DNA from: MFZZ01 sp964582715
GTDB lineage: Bacteria; Patescibacteriota; Microgenomatia; UBA1406; GWC2-37-13
DNA: 64,000 bases
Direction: 5' to 3'
Assembly (NCBI GenBank): GCA_964582715.1
Contig: CAZOSM010000001.1
Coordinates: 1-64,000, forward strand
Position 1 is the first letter of the stretch. Each line of letters starts with the position of its first letter. Under the pieces are notes generated by a model. That model saw only the letters and a list, made by a program, of their open reading frames with translations, was not told where the DNA came from and made no database searches. Shown here one piece after another: positions 42,896 through 51,690 of this stretch. The translations under genes were made by a program, and so were the position numbers.

Positions 42896-43462
42896 ATGGA
42901 TAAAAAAAATTTATCAATAATAAGGCAATCATTTGCTAATTGCGTATTCACACACAAGGTTCAAGAAGTTGCGGCGGAACGTAGTCAGCAAAAAGCTTTT
43001 TATATAAAAATTGCGAATATAGTTTTGGTATCAATTGTCTTAATATTACTTTTTTTACAAACAAGTTATCCGAATAATATCTTTCTTTCTTATATCGCAG
43101 CTGGGATAACTATAGCTGAGGTAATATTTTTGATAATTCAGTTAACATTCAGTTTTGAAGAACAAATGTCAGAACATAAAAGCTCAGCACTTAAATACAT
43201 GGAATTGAGGGATTACTATAGATTACTTATTACCGATATCATGACTCGGGAAATTAACAACGATGCTTTAATTGCACGAAGGGACTCTTTGCAGCATGAA
43301 TATCAACTAATAAGTGACCTCGCTCCACAAACAGGAGGGGCTGACTATCAAGAGGCTCAGATAAGATTAAATCAGAAAGGTGTTGTTGAAGGAGAAGAAT
43401 TTACATGGTCTGATGATGAAATCGATCATTTTTTACCCGAGAGTTTGCGTTTAAATAATTAG
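42896..43462 (+). CDS. SLATT-domain membrane effector
   Basis: A 188-aa protein with two adjacent helices (about 36-57 and 62-84) followed by a cytoplasmic helical domain, the SLATT layout predicted to form a pore when a cyclic nucleotide binds. It has a strong AAGGAG ribosome-binding site, unlike most genes here, and follows the CD-NTase by 13 nt. The pair fits the SMODS-SLATT subclass of CBASS, in which the effector depolarises infected cells. Confidence 0.8.
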   Translation: MDKKNLSIIRQSFANCVFTHKVQEVAAERSQQKAFYIKIANIVLVSIVLILLFLQTSYPNNIFLSYIAAGITIAEVIFLIIQLTFSFEEQMSEHKSSALKYMELRDYYRLLITDIMTREINNDALIARRDSLQHEYQLISDLAPQTGGADYQEAQIRLNQKGVVEGEEFTWSDDEIDHFLPESLRLNN

Positions 43463-43468
43463 ATATTT

Positions 43469-44992
43469 CTACTGTGTATCCTTTTCTTTTTCAATATCCC
43501 ACTTAGATAGCATCCGTACCTCAAAAACAGTAATATTTATATCATCTTTAGCATCTGTTTTAATTTGTTGAGTAATATAGTTTCTACATGGGTGTTCACT
43601 ACTCTGAGCAATAAACTCTTTTACTGTGGTGTTATAGATTTGGGTAATCTCAAGGTAAGTATTATCGGTTACAGAACTCATATTCGTGTTATCTGATACT
43701 ATAATTACTTCGCCATTTTTGAAATTATATTGTTTATTTAATCCAAAAATATGTCCGTTATGACTTATTGACCCTTCAAATAGACCAATTGATTTATAAG
43801 GAATATCCAATTTTTCTTTATGTATTGTCTCGTATGTTAACTTTGAGAATTGTTTAGGGAATATTTTTATCCTTTTGTAATCATCTTCCAAATGGAAATC
43901 ATGTTTGTTGGTCTTAAATATATAAAGATAACGACTAAAAGCTCTATTTCCATGCTTATTAAACTCTACAAAAACATGGGGAAAGTTATAAAGGTAGTCG
44001 CCCTTGTCATCAATTATTAATATATCTTTAAATTCAATAAGTCCATCTATAGAGAATTGAGCTTGATTTTTAATTGATAATCTTTGCCAAAACTCTTTAA
44101 CCTGTGTCTCGAGCTCCCTATCTTTTTGTTCATCCTTTCCTAATCTCATGTCACTTTGACGCTGTAGTAAATCCACATTCTCAAAAAAATCGAATTCCTT
44201 TTTTTCCTCATCAACATATGCATAATAATTCCTTCTGTGGAACCATACTCCTAAAGCACCATATTGAGACGGCATACACTCAAACCACCGAGGATTTTTA
44301 TCAAAATCTGAGTATTCACCTTCGTAAGGATAATTTTCATCATTAAAATCTCTTATTAATGCTGGCTTGTGCTCAAGATATCTGGAATCAGGAACACCCC
44401 AGATACGGAAGATCTTATTTTTATTATTTAAAGCAAATTTAATTTCTGTCTTCTTCGATCTTCTTCTAGCATTTAAAGATATGCCGAAGGCAGTAAACAG
44501 GATATGGTCATTCTTAGGAAGGTAAAGCATATCTTCAAGGTAACTTTTCCCCCATAAATAAAATTCGATAACCCCTAGCTTTGTTAAAGTCTCTCGGAAA
44601 GTATCGTGGGCTTTTTTTGAGAAATCAGTTGCAGCAGCTAAAATATATCCATATGGAGGATCTTTAGGATCAATGTCTTTCAAAATATTTTCAACTTTTT
44701 TAGGAGTTATTACTTTTTCTCTTTTGCACTGAATCATCCAACGATTTCCTTCCATTGGATGCTCACCTTTTTGTTCATCTCCACTTTCTGTTTCCTCGTT
44801 CTCATTTTCTACAATGTTGACTCTTTCCCAAGCACGTATATCAAATCCATCATCTGAACCTTTCTTACCTGTTGGTTCAATATTCTGCCAATCTCTAAAG
44901 TCGTACAGCAAACCTCTCACAACATCCTCAAATTTATGAGGTTCTAAATCTTCAAAGTGTAATGGATTGGTTGTTCTTGTTACTTTCGCCAT
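43469..44992 (-). CDS. Mrr-like restriction endonuclease-domain protein
   Basis: A 507-aa protein. The N-terminal domain (about 12-165) has the PD-(D/E)xK restriction fold of the Mrr type: FEDVVRGLL with Glu22, GSDDGFDI with Asp51, and IQCKRE with Gln88-Lys90, followed by AAATDFSKKA typical of this group. The C-terminal ~340 residues are of unknown fold. It converges on the SLATT gene (6 nt apart), forming a defence patch. Modified-DNA restriction is the likely role, and the large C-terminal part may sense the target. Confidence 0.75.
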   Translation of the reverse strand: MAKVTRTTNPLHFEDLEPHKFEDVVRGLLYDFRDWQNIEPTGKKGSDDGFDIRAWERVNIVENENEETESGDEQKGEHPMEGNRWMIQCKREKVITPKKVENILKDIDPKDPPYGYILAAATDFSKKAHDTFRETLTKLGVIEFYLWGKSYLEDMLYLPKNDHILFTAFGISLNARRRSKKTEIKFALNNKNKIFRIWGVPDSRYLEHKPALIRDFNDENYPYEGEYSDFDKNPRWFECMPSQYGALGVWFHRRNYYAYVDEEKKEFDFFENVDLLQRQSDMRLGKDEQKDRELETQVKEFWQRLSIKNQAQFSIDGLIEFKDILIIDDKGDYLYNFPHVFVEFNKHGNRAFSRYLYIFKTNKHDFHLEDDYKRIKIFPKQFSKLTYETIHKEKLDIPYKSIGLFEGSISHNGHIFGLNKQYNFKNGEVIIVSDNTNMSSVTDNTYLEITQIYNTTVKEFIAQSSEHPCRNYITQQIKTDAKDDINITVFEVRMLSKWDIEKEKDTQ

Positions 44993-45093
44993 ACTAGAGC
45001 TTTAATAAATTACTTATAACATCATATTATATCTCTTTAAATCTTGTATAACTCATACGTCCATTCTAAAACTATGTTTACTTAGTTAAAATA

Positions 45094-45221
45094 AGGGGTC
45101 TTACCCCTCATTTTGCAAGGGTTTCCGCTTCGCTTCAATAAACTGCACTACGTTTGCCCTATGCAAAATTTCACCCTGCTTGTTTATATCCCAAGTATGG
45201 GAAGCAGGCGGGCTGCTTCCC
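45094..45221. other. Hairpin cluster: candidate oriT/leading-region single-strand promoter
   Basis: Three strong structures lie in ~130 nt upstream of ardC: AGGGGT-CTT-ACCCCT (45094-45108), ATTTTGCA (45110-45117) pairing with TGCAAAAT (45162-45169), and GGGAAGCAG-N5-CTGCTTCCC (45199-45221), with alternative pairing of CCTGCTT (from 45175) with AAGCAGG. Such clusters next to an antirestriction gene occur at plasmid transfer origins and single-strand promoters. No nic site could be assigned. Confidence 0.4.
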
Positions 45222-45261
45222 AACTAAAAATTATTTAATTACAAGCAGTTGCCAAGAATAT

Positions 45262-46068
45262 ATGAAACTTTCGACGAAAGCTCAAGCGAGCATAAATAAA
45301 GTAATAGAAAAATTCCAAAATGGTGATATATCGTCAATTACAACAGTAGCAAGAATTCAACTGGACCCATCTGCACCGGCAAGATATTGGAGTTTATCCA
45401 ACAAAGTAATAAGTTTCATTCAATCAGGTGAGTTAGATTGCAGAGGATTCAAACAATGGGAAAAAATTGGCCGAAGGATCAAGAAAGGTAGTCAGGCTGT
45501 ATATATTTTACATCCTTTAACTATTAAAAACACAAAAGAAGACAAAGGAAACGAAGAAGAATATATCTGTATTGGTTTTTCCTGTGTTCCTGTTTTTTCT
45601 GCATCTTCAACAGAAGGTGATAAACCCTTAGAGAATTATCAACCTCAACATTACCCGGATCTTATGGATATAGCAAGAAAATTCAATATATGCGTTGATT
45701 ATGTTCCTGTCTTACCGGATAGATTAGGCGATTGTTCAACTGATGGAAAAACAATCAGACTTGGAAGTCACAATCCTTCTGTATTCTTCCATGAGTTAGC
45801 TCATGCGATACATGCCAGAATAGAAGGTAACCTAAAAGGTTCACAAACAGTAGAACAAGAAACAATTGCAGAATTTACTGCCACTGTACTGATGGATTTA
45901 TATGGTTATTCAGACCATACAGGCAATGCATGGAACTATATAAGCCACTATTCGAAAGATCCCCTAGTTGCAATTAGTAAAGCTATGGGGACAGTTGAAA
46001 AAGTTTTACAAATATTACTTGAAAGGATGCGAAAATATGATAGACCCACTAATTACAAACGAATTTGA
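45262..46068 (+). CDS. ardC: ArdC-type antirestriction protein with metallopeptidase domain
   Basis: A 268-aa protein starting at MKLSTKAQASINKVIEKF; the frame is open further upstream, but that part runs through the hairpin cluster and is not convincing. An ArdC N-terminal ssDNA-binding domain (about 1-120; RYWSLSNKVISF, FKQWEKIGRRIKKGSQAVYI) is followed by a zinc peptidase domain with FFHELAHAIHAR and the third Glu in QETIAEF. ArdC protects incoming single-stranded DNA from host restriction, matching its place beside a transfer-origin candidate. Confidence 0.87.
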   Translation: MKLSTKAQASINKVIEKFQNGDISSITTVARIQLDPSAPARYWSLSNKVISFIQSGELDCRGFKQWEKIGRRIKKGSQAVYILHPLTIKNTKEDKGNEEEYICIGFSCVPVFSASSTEGDKPLENYQPQHYPDLMDIARKFNICVDYVPVLPDRLGDCSTDGKTIRLGSHNPSVFFHELAHAIHARIEGNLKGSQTVEQETIAEFTATVLMDLYGYSDHTGNAWNYISHYSKDPLVAISKAMGTVEKVLQILLERMRKYDRPTNYKRI

Positions 46069-46195
46069 AAATGAAATTCTGGAACTTGTCGATAATCAAG
46101 ACGAATATACAAGAAGCGATTTACAAGGCATAGTTACGGTACTTGTGAATAAAATAATGAAAAAGGGTTACGAGGTGTTAAAGGAAGCAGAATAA
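46037..46195 (+). CDS. Small hypothetical protein, 52 aa
   Basis: Begins MIDPLITNEFENEILELVDN (ATG 46037, after a GAAAGGA ribosome-binding site) and overlaps the ardC 3' end by 32 nt. It is acidic and helical, with no membrane segment. I do not recognise it. Translational coupling with ardC suggests a joint role at early transfer. Confidence 0.55.
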   Translation: MIDPLITNEFENEILELVDNQDEYTRSDLQGIVTVLVNKIMKKGYEVLKEAE

Positions 46196-46205
46196 GTTTT
46201 ATGTA

Positions 46206-46967
46206 TTATTCTATTTCCACTCGTTCCCAGACTTCACCTTCAATAGAGCTAGTTTCTATTTGATCTCTGGTTGTGATGAAAATTTTGAGATCATCTGATT
46301 CATCAACTAGTAGATTCTTTGTTTCTCTGTAAATCGATTTTTTTAGTTTTGAATCAGGGCATATTAAAAGGATCTTTGGCTGCTGTTCTTGCTTTAGCCA
46401 TTGGCTATTTGTAGCAAGCTGAATATATTTTTCAATTTTAGGAATATAAGCCTTTTTAGGTGTTCCCTGTCTAAATATTTCAGCTAAAAAATAGGGCTCT
46501 TTCCCGCGTTTCCTAAAAACGAAAAGAGGAAAAACTTCCTTGATAAGACCGTTTAAAGAATATTCTGACTGAGTATAAAATGCGAAGCCTTCATTTGATT
46601 TGTATTTATTAAGTAGGTACAGATAAATATCTGCAATAAATATACTTTGGTCAATGAATACTTTAGTTCTCTTATGTTCACGATACAGTTTTGTTAAATA
46701 TGCTGGTTCACATTCAGGGAGTTCTCTTAACAATCGGATAGCTTTTTTAGACAAATAATATTTTGCAGGATTAACATTTATTTTCGATTCTGTATCAAGA
46801 ATCCTTTTAATATAGTCCTTGTCGGTTAAATCTTTCAGCCAGGCGTTAACTCTATTGAATGTTTTGTGGTTAAGTATGGTTTGAATTTGTTTTCTATCGA
46901 GGAATCTAAATCTATAAAGAAGTAGTAATATTTGTTTCTGTTTCTGTGTTATTTTAGGTAGTTCCAT
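46206..46967 (-). CDS. Replication-relaxation family protein
   Basis: A 253-aa protein with an N-terminal winged helix (LPKITQKQKQILLLLYRFRF, then FNRVNAWLKDLTDKDYIKR) and a C-terminal nuclease-like region (KVFIDQSIFIADIYLYLL, ILLICPDSKLKKSIY). This matches the Replication-relaxation (PF13814-type) family of mobile-element proteins linked to plasmid DNA relaxation. It is encoded next to the coupling ATPase. As no standard relaxase is visible, it is the best candidate for origin processing. Confidence 0.7.
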   Translation of the reverse strand: MELPKITQKQKQILLLLYRFRFLDRKQIQTILNHKTFNRVNAWLKDLTDKDYIKRILDTESKINVNPAKYYLSKKAIRLLRELPECEPAYLTKLYREHKRTKVFIDQSIFIADIYLYLLNKYKSNEGFAFYTQSEYSLNGLIKEVFPLFVFRKRGKEPYFLAEIFRQGTPKKAYIPKIEKYIQLATNSQWLKQEQQPKILLICPDSKLKKSIYRETKNLLVDESDDLKIFITTRDQIETSSIEGEVWERVEIE

Positions 46968-47089
46968 ATAGTGGTACCCTCACGATCTCCCCAAAGGGAG
47001 AAGTATTTTTTTCTCCTCCTTATTTATAAGGATAAGAATACAAGAAGTATAACAATAAATCCTATTATATCAATATAATTTGAAAATAT

Positions 47090-47112
47090 ATTGTGTTAGC
47101 TGTTGACACAAT
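47090..47112 (-). terminator. Hairpin after the coupling ATPase gene
   Basis: ATTGTGT (47090-47096) pairs with ACACAAT (47106-47112), directly following the minus-strand stop at 47113. Only a short A/T stretch follows, so termination is plausible but not strong. Confidence 0.4.
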
Positions 47113-49659
47113 TTATATGGTTATGAGTTTCTTTTCTTCTTCCGCAGGCTTTGCTGTTGATCTGCTGAAGCGGTGCTTATTAACTATATTTTCTGCTTTT
47201 GTAATACCTTCAGGCTTAACTCCAAACTTCTTTCGTGAATTTTCTATAACTTCTAACTTAAGTTCATCATTATTTTTGACCTCAAAGTAATCTGTTGATC
47301 CGGTAAACGCATCCTGCGGATTCAAAGCATTTATTTTGATATAGAAATTATATGAGGGAAGATTTGCTATCTCGTTTTTGTTTACCTGTGGAGTAAAGAG
47401 TGGCAGTATTGTTCGTTCATCATTTGGGTTACTTGTCCTAAAAGAAATAACAGTTCCAACATTGGCAAGAATTACTTGCAAAAGCTCTTTATCTTCAATC
47501 TGGGAGATTGTTTGATGCGCAAGAATAGTATTTAACCGATATTTTCTCGCTTCTGAAAGAATTTGAGCAAATGTCATTGTGGCAAAGTTCTGGAATTCAT
47601 CAATATACAGAAAGAAATCTGTTCGCTTCTCCTGCGGTACATGTACCCTATTTAGTGCTGCCAGTTGTAGTTTAGCTATAAATAAACTTCCTAAAAAGGA
47701 TGATGTGTCTTCTCCTATCTTCCCTTTTGAGAGATCACATATCAGAATCTTTTTGTTATTCATAATATCTTCAAAATCCAGCTTGCTCTTTGTCTGATTC
47801 AGAATATTTCTGGTAATGGTGGTAGTAAGAAATCTGCCAAGCTTATTGGTAATTGGAGATATGAGTTCAGCCTGTTGATAACTTCCCATTTTCCCGAACT
47901 CCTGTTTCCAGAAATCCTTAAGAATTTGATCCTTTAAATCTACTGTTACCTGTTTTCGATAGCTTTTATTAGTAAGCAGTTTATAAACCGTAAATAAGGT
48001 GGGATTTTCAAGCTCTAATGCAGTGAGAACAGTATTTCTTAGCACATGTTCCATACGTGGCCCCGAATACCTGGCGGGATAGAGTTTGTGGAAAATTGAA
48101 ACCATACTTGAAACTACTAAGTCTTTTTCTCTCTGTATATCAGATTCGGAAAGACCTTCTTTCATCTCCATTACATTTAAACCAATTGGGTATGCGACAT
48201 CATAAGGATTGAAGTACACTACATCATCCATTCTGTCTTTTGGGAGCACTCCTAATATCTGATCAACAAGGTCACCGTGTGGATCGAGAACCGCAACACC
48301 TTTACCATTGGCTATATCCTTATGAATCATTTGTAGCAGTAATGTTGTCTTTCCTGTTCCCGTTGCCCCAATCATATACATATGCCTGCGTCTTTCCTCT
48401 AGTGTTAAGCCTATTGGTACTGAAGTTTCACCGTATGTGTTATGTGCAAAGACAATATCTAAGTCGTTGCTCGCTTTTTTCAGTGAAAGAGGTGGAGGTA
48501 ATTTGGGACTTTTTACTTGAATTAAATCTTCAGCTTTAGCTTTATCTCCGTAGGGAAAGTGATAAATTGATGACAGTTCTGCTATTGAGAGGATTGGATT
48601 ACCCCACAGAGATATAAGGCGATTTTTGAGCATGAAGAAAGCGATTTTGTTTATAAAGGTAAGAAATGTCTTTTGTACTTTTATCTTTTGAAATGATGTT
48701 GAGAACGTATCAAATGAAGCACTTAAGCCCTTTAGTCTTTTTTGGATATCTGATTCGTTGTCAGAAATAACTGTGAATCGGATTGATGTTTCAAATAGAG
48801 GCTGAGTAATTTTATCTTCAATAGTTTTATATAAGTTTTGGCTATACGTGCCGACCTCACTTATACGTTTATATTTTGAAATACCGAACAAATTTAAAAT
48901 AAAAGAACTAACAGAGCTAAATAATCCATCATGTAATGCGCTATGAATATCTTCGTTTGAAAGAAATAATTTCTGCAAATTTTTAACACGCAGAGTGATT
49001 TGAAGATGTGTGTTATCCAGTACAGGTGCACTGACAATCTGAAGTACTACCACTTGGTTCTTCTCAAGTTTAGTCATATTGGCAGTAATATAAGAAATGG
49101 GATCATGTTCTTTAAGCAGTGACTGTTCCTGAAGTGGATAAAGATATGACTTTTTAAGTCTGACCTCTTTAATGGATATATGTTTACCTGAGGAAATTGT
49201 TTCGTAATTTGCAGGTAAGTAATCTGTAACTTCTTTTATTTGTATGCCAGGTAAATAGGCAAGCAAACTTTTTTTAACTACTGAGGCATCTTCTGACGGA
49301 ACCGAAAGTATATAGCGGATTCCATCTTCTTTAGTAGAAACAAGTTCACAACTAACTGTTTGCTTTATAGTAAATAAACCTGCTAGAAAAGATGTTGGTT
49401 TTTCTAAAGAATGCAGAATGGAAAACAACTGCTCTGTTGAAAATGGACTTTGTGCCGATAAAGAAGTAGGTATAACTTCTAATAACAAGCGTTTTTCTTT
49501 GAGTTGAAATCTGAATTGTAGATATTTTATGTAGATATATAAAATCAAAATTAAAGAAAGAGTGATAATTATTGTAAACGTCAATCGTGAGTAATCAAAG
49601 TTAAAGAAAGGGATTAAGTAATTTGGGAAGGCATCATATAAATTAATTTCGTTATTCAT
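47113..49659 (-). CDS. Type IV coupling ATPase (VirD4/TraD-like)
   Basis: An 848-aa protein: one N-terminal helix (about 27-47), a ~330-residue region of unknown fold, then the hexameric motor with Walker A MIGATGTGKTTLLLQM, VLDPHGDLVDQIL, Walker B FFLYIDEFQNFAT, and the sensor motif LAHQTISQIEDKELLQVIL. The motor is typical of coupling proteins that bring DNA to the secretion channel. It is separated from the other secretion genes by the defence patch. Confidence 0.87.
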   Translation of the reverse strand: MNNEINLYDAFPNYLIPFFNFDYSRLTFTIIITLSLILILYIYIKYLQFRFQLKEKRLLLEVIPTSLSAQSPFSTEQLFSILHSLEKPTSFLAGLFTIKQTVSCELVSTKEDGIRYILSVPSEDASVVKKSLLAYLPGIQIKEVTDYLPANYETISSGKHISIKEVRLKKSYLYPLQEQSLLKEHDPISYITANMTKLEKNQVVVLQIVSAPVLDNTHLQITLRVKNLQKLFLSNEDIHSALHDGLFSSVSSFILNLFGISKYKRISEVGTYSQNLYKTIEDKITQPLFETSIRFTVISDNESDIQKRLKGLSASFDTFSTSFQKIKVQKTFLTFINKIAFFMLKNRLISLWGNPILSIAELSSIYHFPYGDKAKAEDLIQVKSPKLPPPLSLKKASNDLDIVFAHNTYGETSVPIGLTLEERRRHMYMIGATGTGKTTLLLQMIHKDIANGKGVAVLDPHGDLVDQILGVLPKDRMDDVVYFNPYDVAYPIGLNVMEMKEGLSESDIQREKDLVVSSMVSIFHKLYPARYSGPRMEHVLRNTVLTALELENPTLFTVYKLLTNKSYRKQVTVDLKDQILKDFWKQEFGKMGSYQQAELISPITNKLGRFLTTTITRNILNQTKSKLDFEDIMNNKKILICDLSKGKIGEDTSSFLGSLFIAKLQLAALNRVHVPQEKRTDFFLYIDEFQNFATMTFAQILSEARKYRLNTILAHQTISQIEDKELLQVILANVGTVISFRTSNPNDERTILPLFTPQVNKNEIANLPSYNFYIKINALNPQDAFTGSTDYFEVKNNDELKLEVIENSRKKFGVKPEGITKAENIVNKHRFSRSTAKPAEEEKKLITI

Positions 49660-49753
49660 AGAGATTGATGTGTAAATCTATTTAGCTACAAAGTATATCA
49701 AAAAATAACTAAATAGGAAGATCAATATCTGTCTATTCTCTCAATAAATACGC

Positions 49754-49783
49754 TTGACAACTATCTATATTTCGATATATACT
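49754..49783 (+). promoter_or_regulatory. Promoter of the recombinase operon
   Basis: TTGACA (49754-49759), 18-bp spacer, TATACT (49778-49783). The region from 49760 to 49800 holds near-repeats of ACTATCTATAT and a short palindrome ACTATC...GATAGT, a likely operator for autoregulation. Confidence 0.65.
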
Positions 49784-49810
49784 ATCTATATAACGATAGT
49801 TAATATCATC

Positions 49811-50125
49811 ATGGAATTGTCACTTATCAATACAAGAGAATTAGCTTTAGAACAAGAAATAACTTCTGATATTCCATCTTTAAATCCACCTCTATCATCT
49901 ATACAAAATGTCATAGAAAAAATAATTCCCAAGCAAAGTGAAGAACATAAATTTGCAAAAACACGGCAAACATTAGGTGAAACTTCACGATCATTTTCTA
50001 ATGAGCAAATAGAAACTATTACGAGTGAGTTTCAGTTTTTAATTGATACCTGGCTTGATGAATATGAGCGAAATGTTTTCAAAGGATTAACGTTAAAAGA
50101 AGTATTAAATGAAAGAAAACTATGA
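49811..50125 (+). CDS. Small protein upstream of the recombinase, 104 aa
   Basis: Begins MELSLINTRELALEQEITSD (ATG 49811); the longer TTG start would lie in the promoter. It is a helical, charged soluble protein whose C-terminal half (FSNEQIETITSEFQFLIDTW) might be a small DNA-binding or adaptor domain. I do not recognise it. Its stop overlaps the recombinase start by 4 nt, so it could be a recombination directionality factor or a repressor of the operon; this is inference from position. Confidence 0.6.
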   Translation: MELSLINTRELALEQEITSDIPSLNPPLSSIQNVIEKIIPKQSEEHKFAKTRQTLGETSRSFSNEQIETITSEFQFLIDTWLDEYERNVFKGLTLKEVLNERKL

Positions 50126-51690
50126 AATTAGCACCGCAAAGCAATGAAATAAAACGAGCCGTTATATATCTGCGAGTATCTACTGAAGAACAGGTAGATA
50201 ATTTCTCTCTAAATACTCAAGAAGATATCTGCAAAAAAGAAGCACAACGGCGTGGGATTGAAATTGTCAAAATATTTCGAGAAGAAGGAAGATCAGCAAA
50301 AACAATCGCCGGAAGACCAATACTCATTGAAATGCTTGAATTTTGTAGAAAGAATAAAAAGATACTTGATGCAGTTATTGCCTATCGGTTAGATCGTATC
50401 TCAAGACAAACTGCCGATTATCTTGCAATCCGTAAAAAACTTGCCGAATCTAATATTTCTTTAATTTCTGTTACAGAACCAACTGGTAATAGTCCTACTG
50501 AAAAATTAGTAGAGACAATCTTGGCTGGATTTGCTCAACTTGATAATGATGTTCGAGGTGAACGGGCACGGAACGGATTACGAGCACGTTTCTTAGCTGG
50601 GTTACCAAGTGGCACCCCGCCTGTTGGCTACTTGAATGAAAATGGGTATGCAGTTAAAGATCCCAAAACGTGGGACAAACTCAAAGAATCATGGGAACTT
50701 ATGGCAACAGGTACCAAAACTTTATCTGAAATGGCAGATATTATGAACAAATGGGGACTCCGACAAATATTCAAAGGAAAAGAATATCTTTTGCGACCTC
50801 AGAATTTAAGTAGAATATTTAAGAATAAATTTTATATGGGGATTCTCACTTCAATTCGATATCCAGAGGAAGTTAAAGGTCAGCATTTACCCATGGTTTC
50901 CGAATCAGTTTATTATAGAGTACAAGCTGCATTAGATGGTAGGAATACCAATATTCATGTACCCATAGTTAGGAAGAATAGAGATAATAATGAGTTTCCT
51001 TTAAGACGATTAGTTACGTGTCAAAATTGTGGAACTCCACTTACAGGTGCTTGGAGCAAAGGGAAAAAATCTAAATATGCGTATTATTTTTGTAGAAAAC
51101 GATGTGGGATGAAATCTATTCCAGTTGATACTTTAGATAATTCCGTAGTAAGTTACTTATCTACAATTAGCCCCACAAAAGACTGTCTAAACGCTTTTAT
51201 TGCCTTATTAAGAGGTACCTACTACAAAAGGGTAAAACAGCTAAGGAAGCGAAAAGATGAAGCTGATGTTGAGTTGACAAGACTTCAGACACTACGACAA
51301 TCTTTAATCCAGAAAAATCTTAATGGTATATATTCCGATGAAATATTCAAAGAACAAAACAAACTTATTGAAGATCAAATCACAGCAGTACAGGTGACTC
51401 AGGATGATGCACTTCTTGCAAAATATAATCTTGAGTCTATTGTGAAGTTTATGCAGGAAAAGTTCGATAATCTAGGCAGAACGTATCAAATGTCTGACCT
51501 GAGCCAGATTAGAGTGCTTTTGTGTTCGATATTTCCATCTGGAATGCTTTGGAGCTATCCGGGCTTTTCGAACACCCAGATAAGCCCATTGTATCAATCT
51601 ATTCGCCGCTTTGAGATTGATAGCATCCCATCTGGCGGACGCGACGGGATTCGAACCCGCGATCTCTTCCGTGACAGGGAAGTGTGTTAA
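50122..51690 (+). CDS. Large serine recombinase (integrase)
   Basis: A 522-aa site-specific recombinase. The catalytic resolvase domain (about 10-155) has the nucleophilic Ser in YLRVSTEEQ and the family arginines in YRLDRISRQ; a Recombinase domain follows (about 165-275), then a zinc-ribbon LVTCQNCGTPLTG...FCRKRCG, a coiled coil, and a C-terminus ending SPLYQSIRRF. The last ~25 codons run into the tRNA-Asp gene (SGGRDGIRTRDLF is antisense tRNA sequence), so the end is set by integration. It integrates and excises this element. Confidence 0.88.
   Translation: MKLAPQSNEIKRAVIYLRVSTEEQVDNFSLNTQEDICKKEAQRRGIEIVKIFREEGRSAKTIAGRPILIEMLEFCRKNKKILDAVIAYRLDRISRQTADYLAIRKKLAESNISLISVTEPTGNSPTEKLVETILAGFAQLDNDVRGERARNGLRARFLAGLPSGTPPVGYLNENGYAVKDPKTWDKLKESWELMATGTKTLSEMADIMNKWGLRQIFKGKEYLLRPQNLSRIFKNKFYMGILTSIRYPEEVKGQHLPMVSESVYYRVQAALDGRNTNIHVPIVRKNRDNNEFPLRRLVTCQNCGTPLTGAWSKGKKSKYAYYFCRKRCGMKSIPVDTLDNSVVSYLSTISPTKDCLNAFIALLRGTYYKRVKQLRKRKDEADVELTRLQTLRQSLIQKNLNGIYSDEIFKEQNKLIEDQITAVQVTQDDALLAKYNLESIVKFMQEKFDNLGRTYQMSDLSQIRVLLCSIFPSGMLWSYPGFSNTQISPLYQSIRRFEIDSIPSGGRDGIRTRDLFRDREVC

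Larger units (their letters stand above)
15127..51575. mobile_element. Integrative conjugative element (~36 kb)
   Basis: The segment is bounded on the right by a serine recombinase reading into a tRNA-Asp gene and on the left by a truncated coding remnant. It carries a type IV secretion set (VirB2-, VirB4-, VirB6-like, PrgI/VirB4-N, coupling ATPase, M23 hydrolase), ArdC antirestriction, CBASS-like and Mrr-like defence genes, and a ~19-kb copper/redox cargo. A 10-bp direct repeat TTTCGAACAC occurs at 15127-15136 and 51566-51575 and is offered as a tentative att core. Boundaries are approximate: the right edge could lie up to ~60 bp further on. No canonical relaxase was seen. Confidence 0.65.

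Noticed and set aside
45154..45261. Upstream extension of the ArdC frame
   Set aside because: It translates the hairpin cluster, the family domain begins at MKLSTKAQ (45262), and no start signal is present upstream.
49760..49800. CRISPR-like short repeats (ACTATCTATAT copies)
   Set aside because: Only two imperfect copies with no regular spacers; they look like a promoter operator. No CRISPR array or cas gene was found in the window.
15127..51575. Prophage
   Set aside because: No capsid, portal, terminase or tail genes; secretion and coupling ATPases indicate conjugation.
51633..51690. C-terminal GGRDGIRTRDLF segment of the recombinase as a functional domain
   Set aside because: It is the antisense reading of tRNA-Asp and arises from integration.
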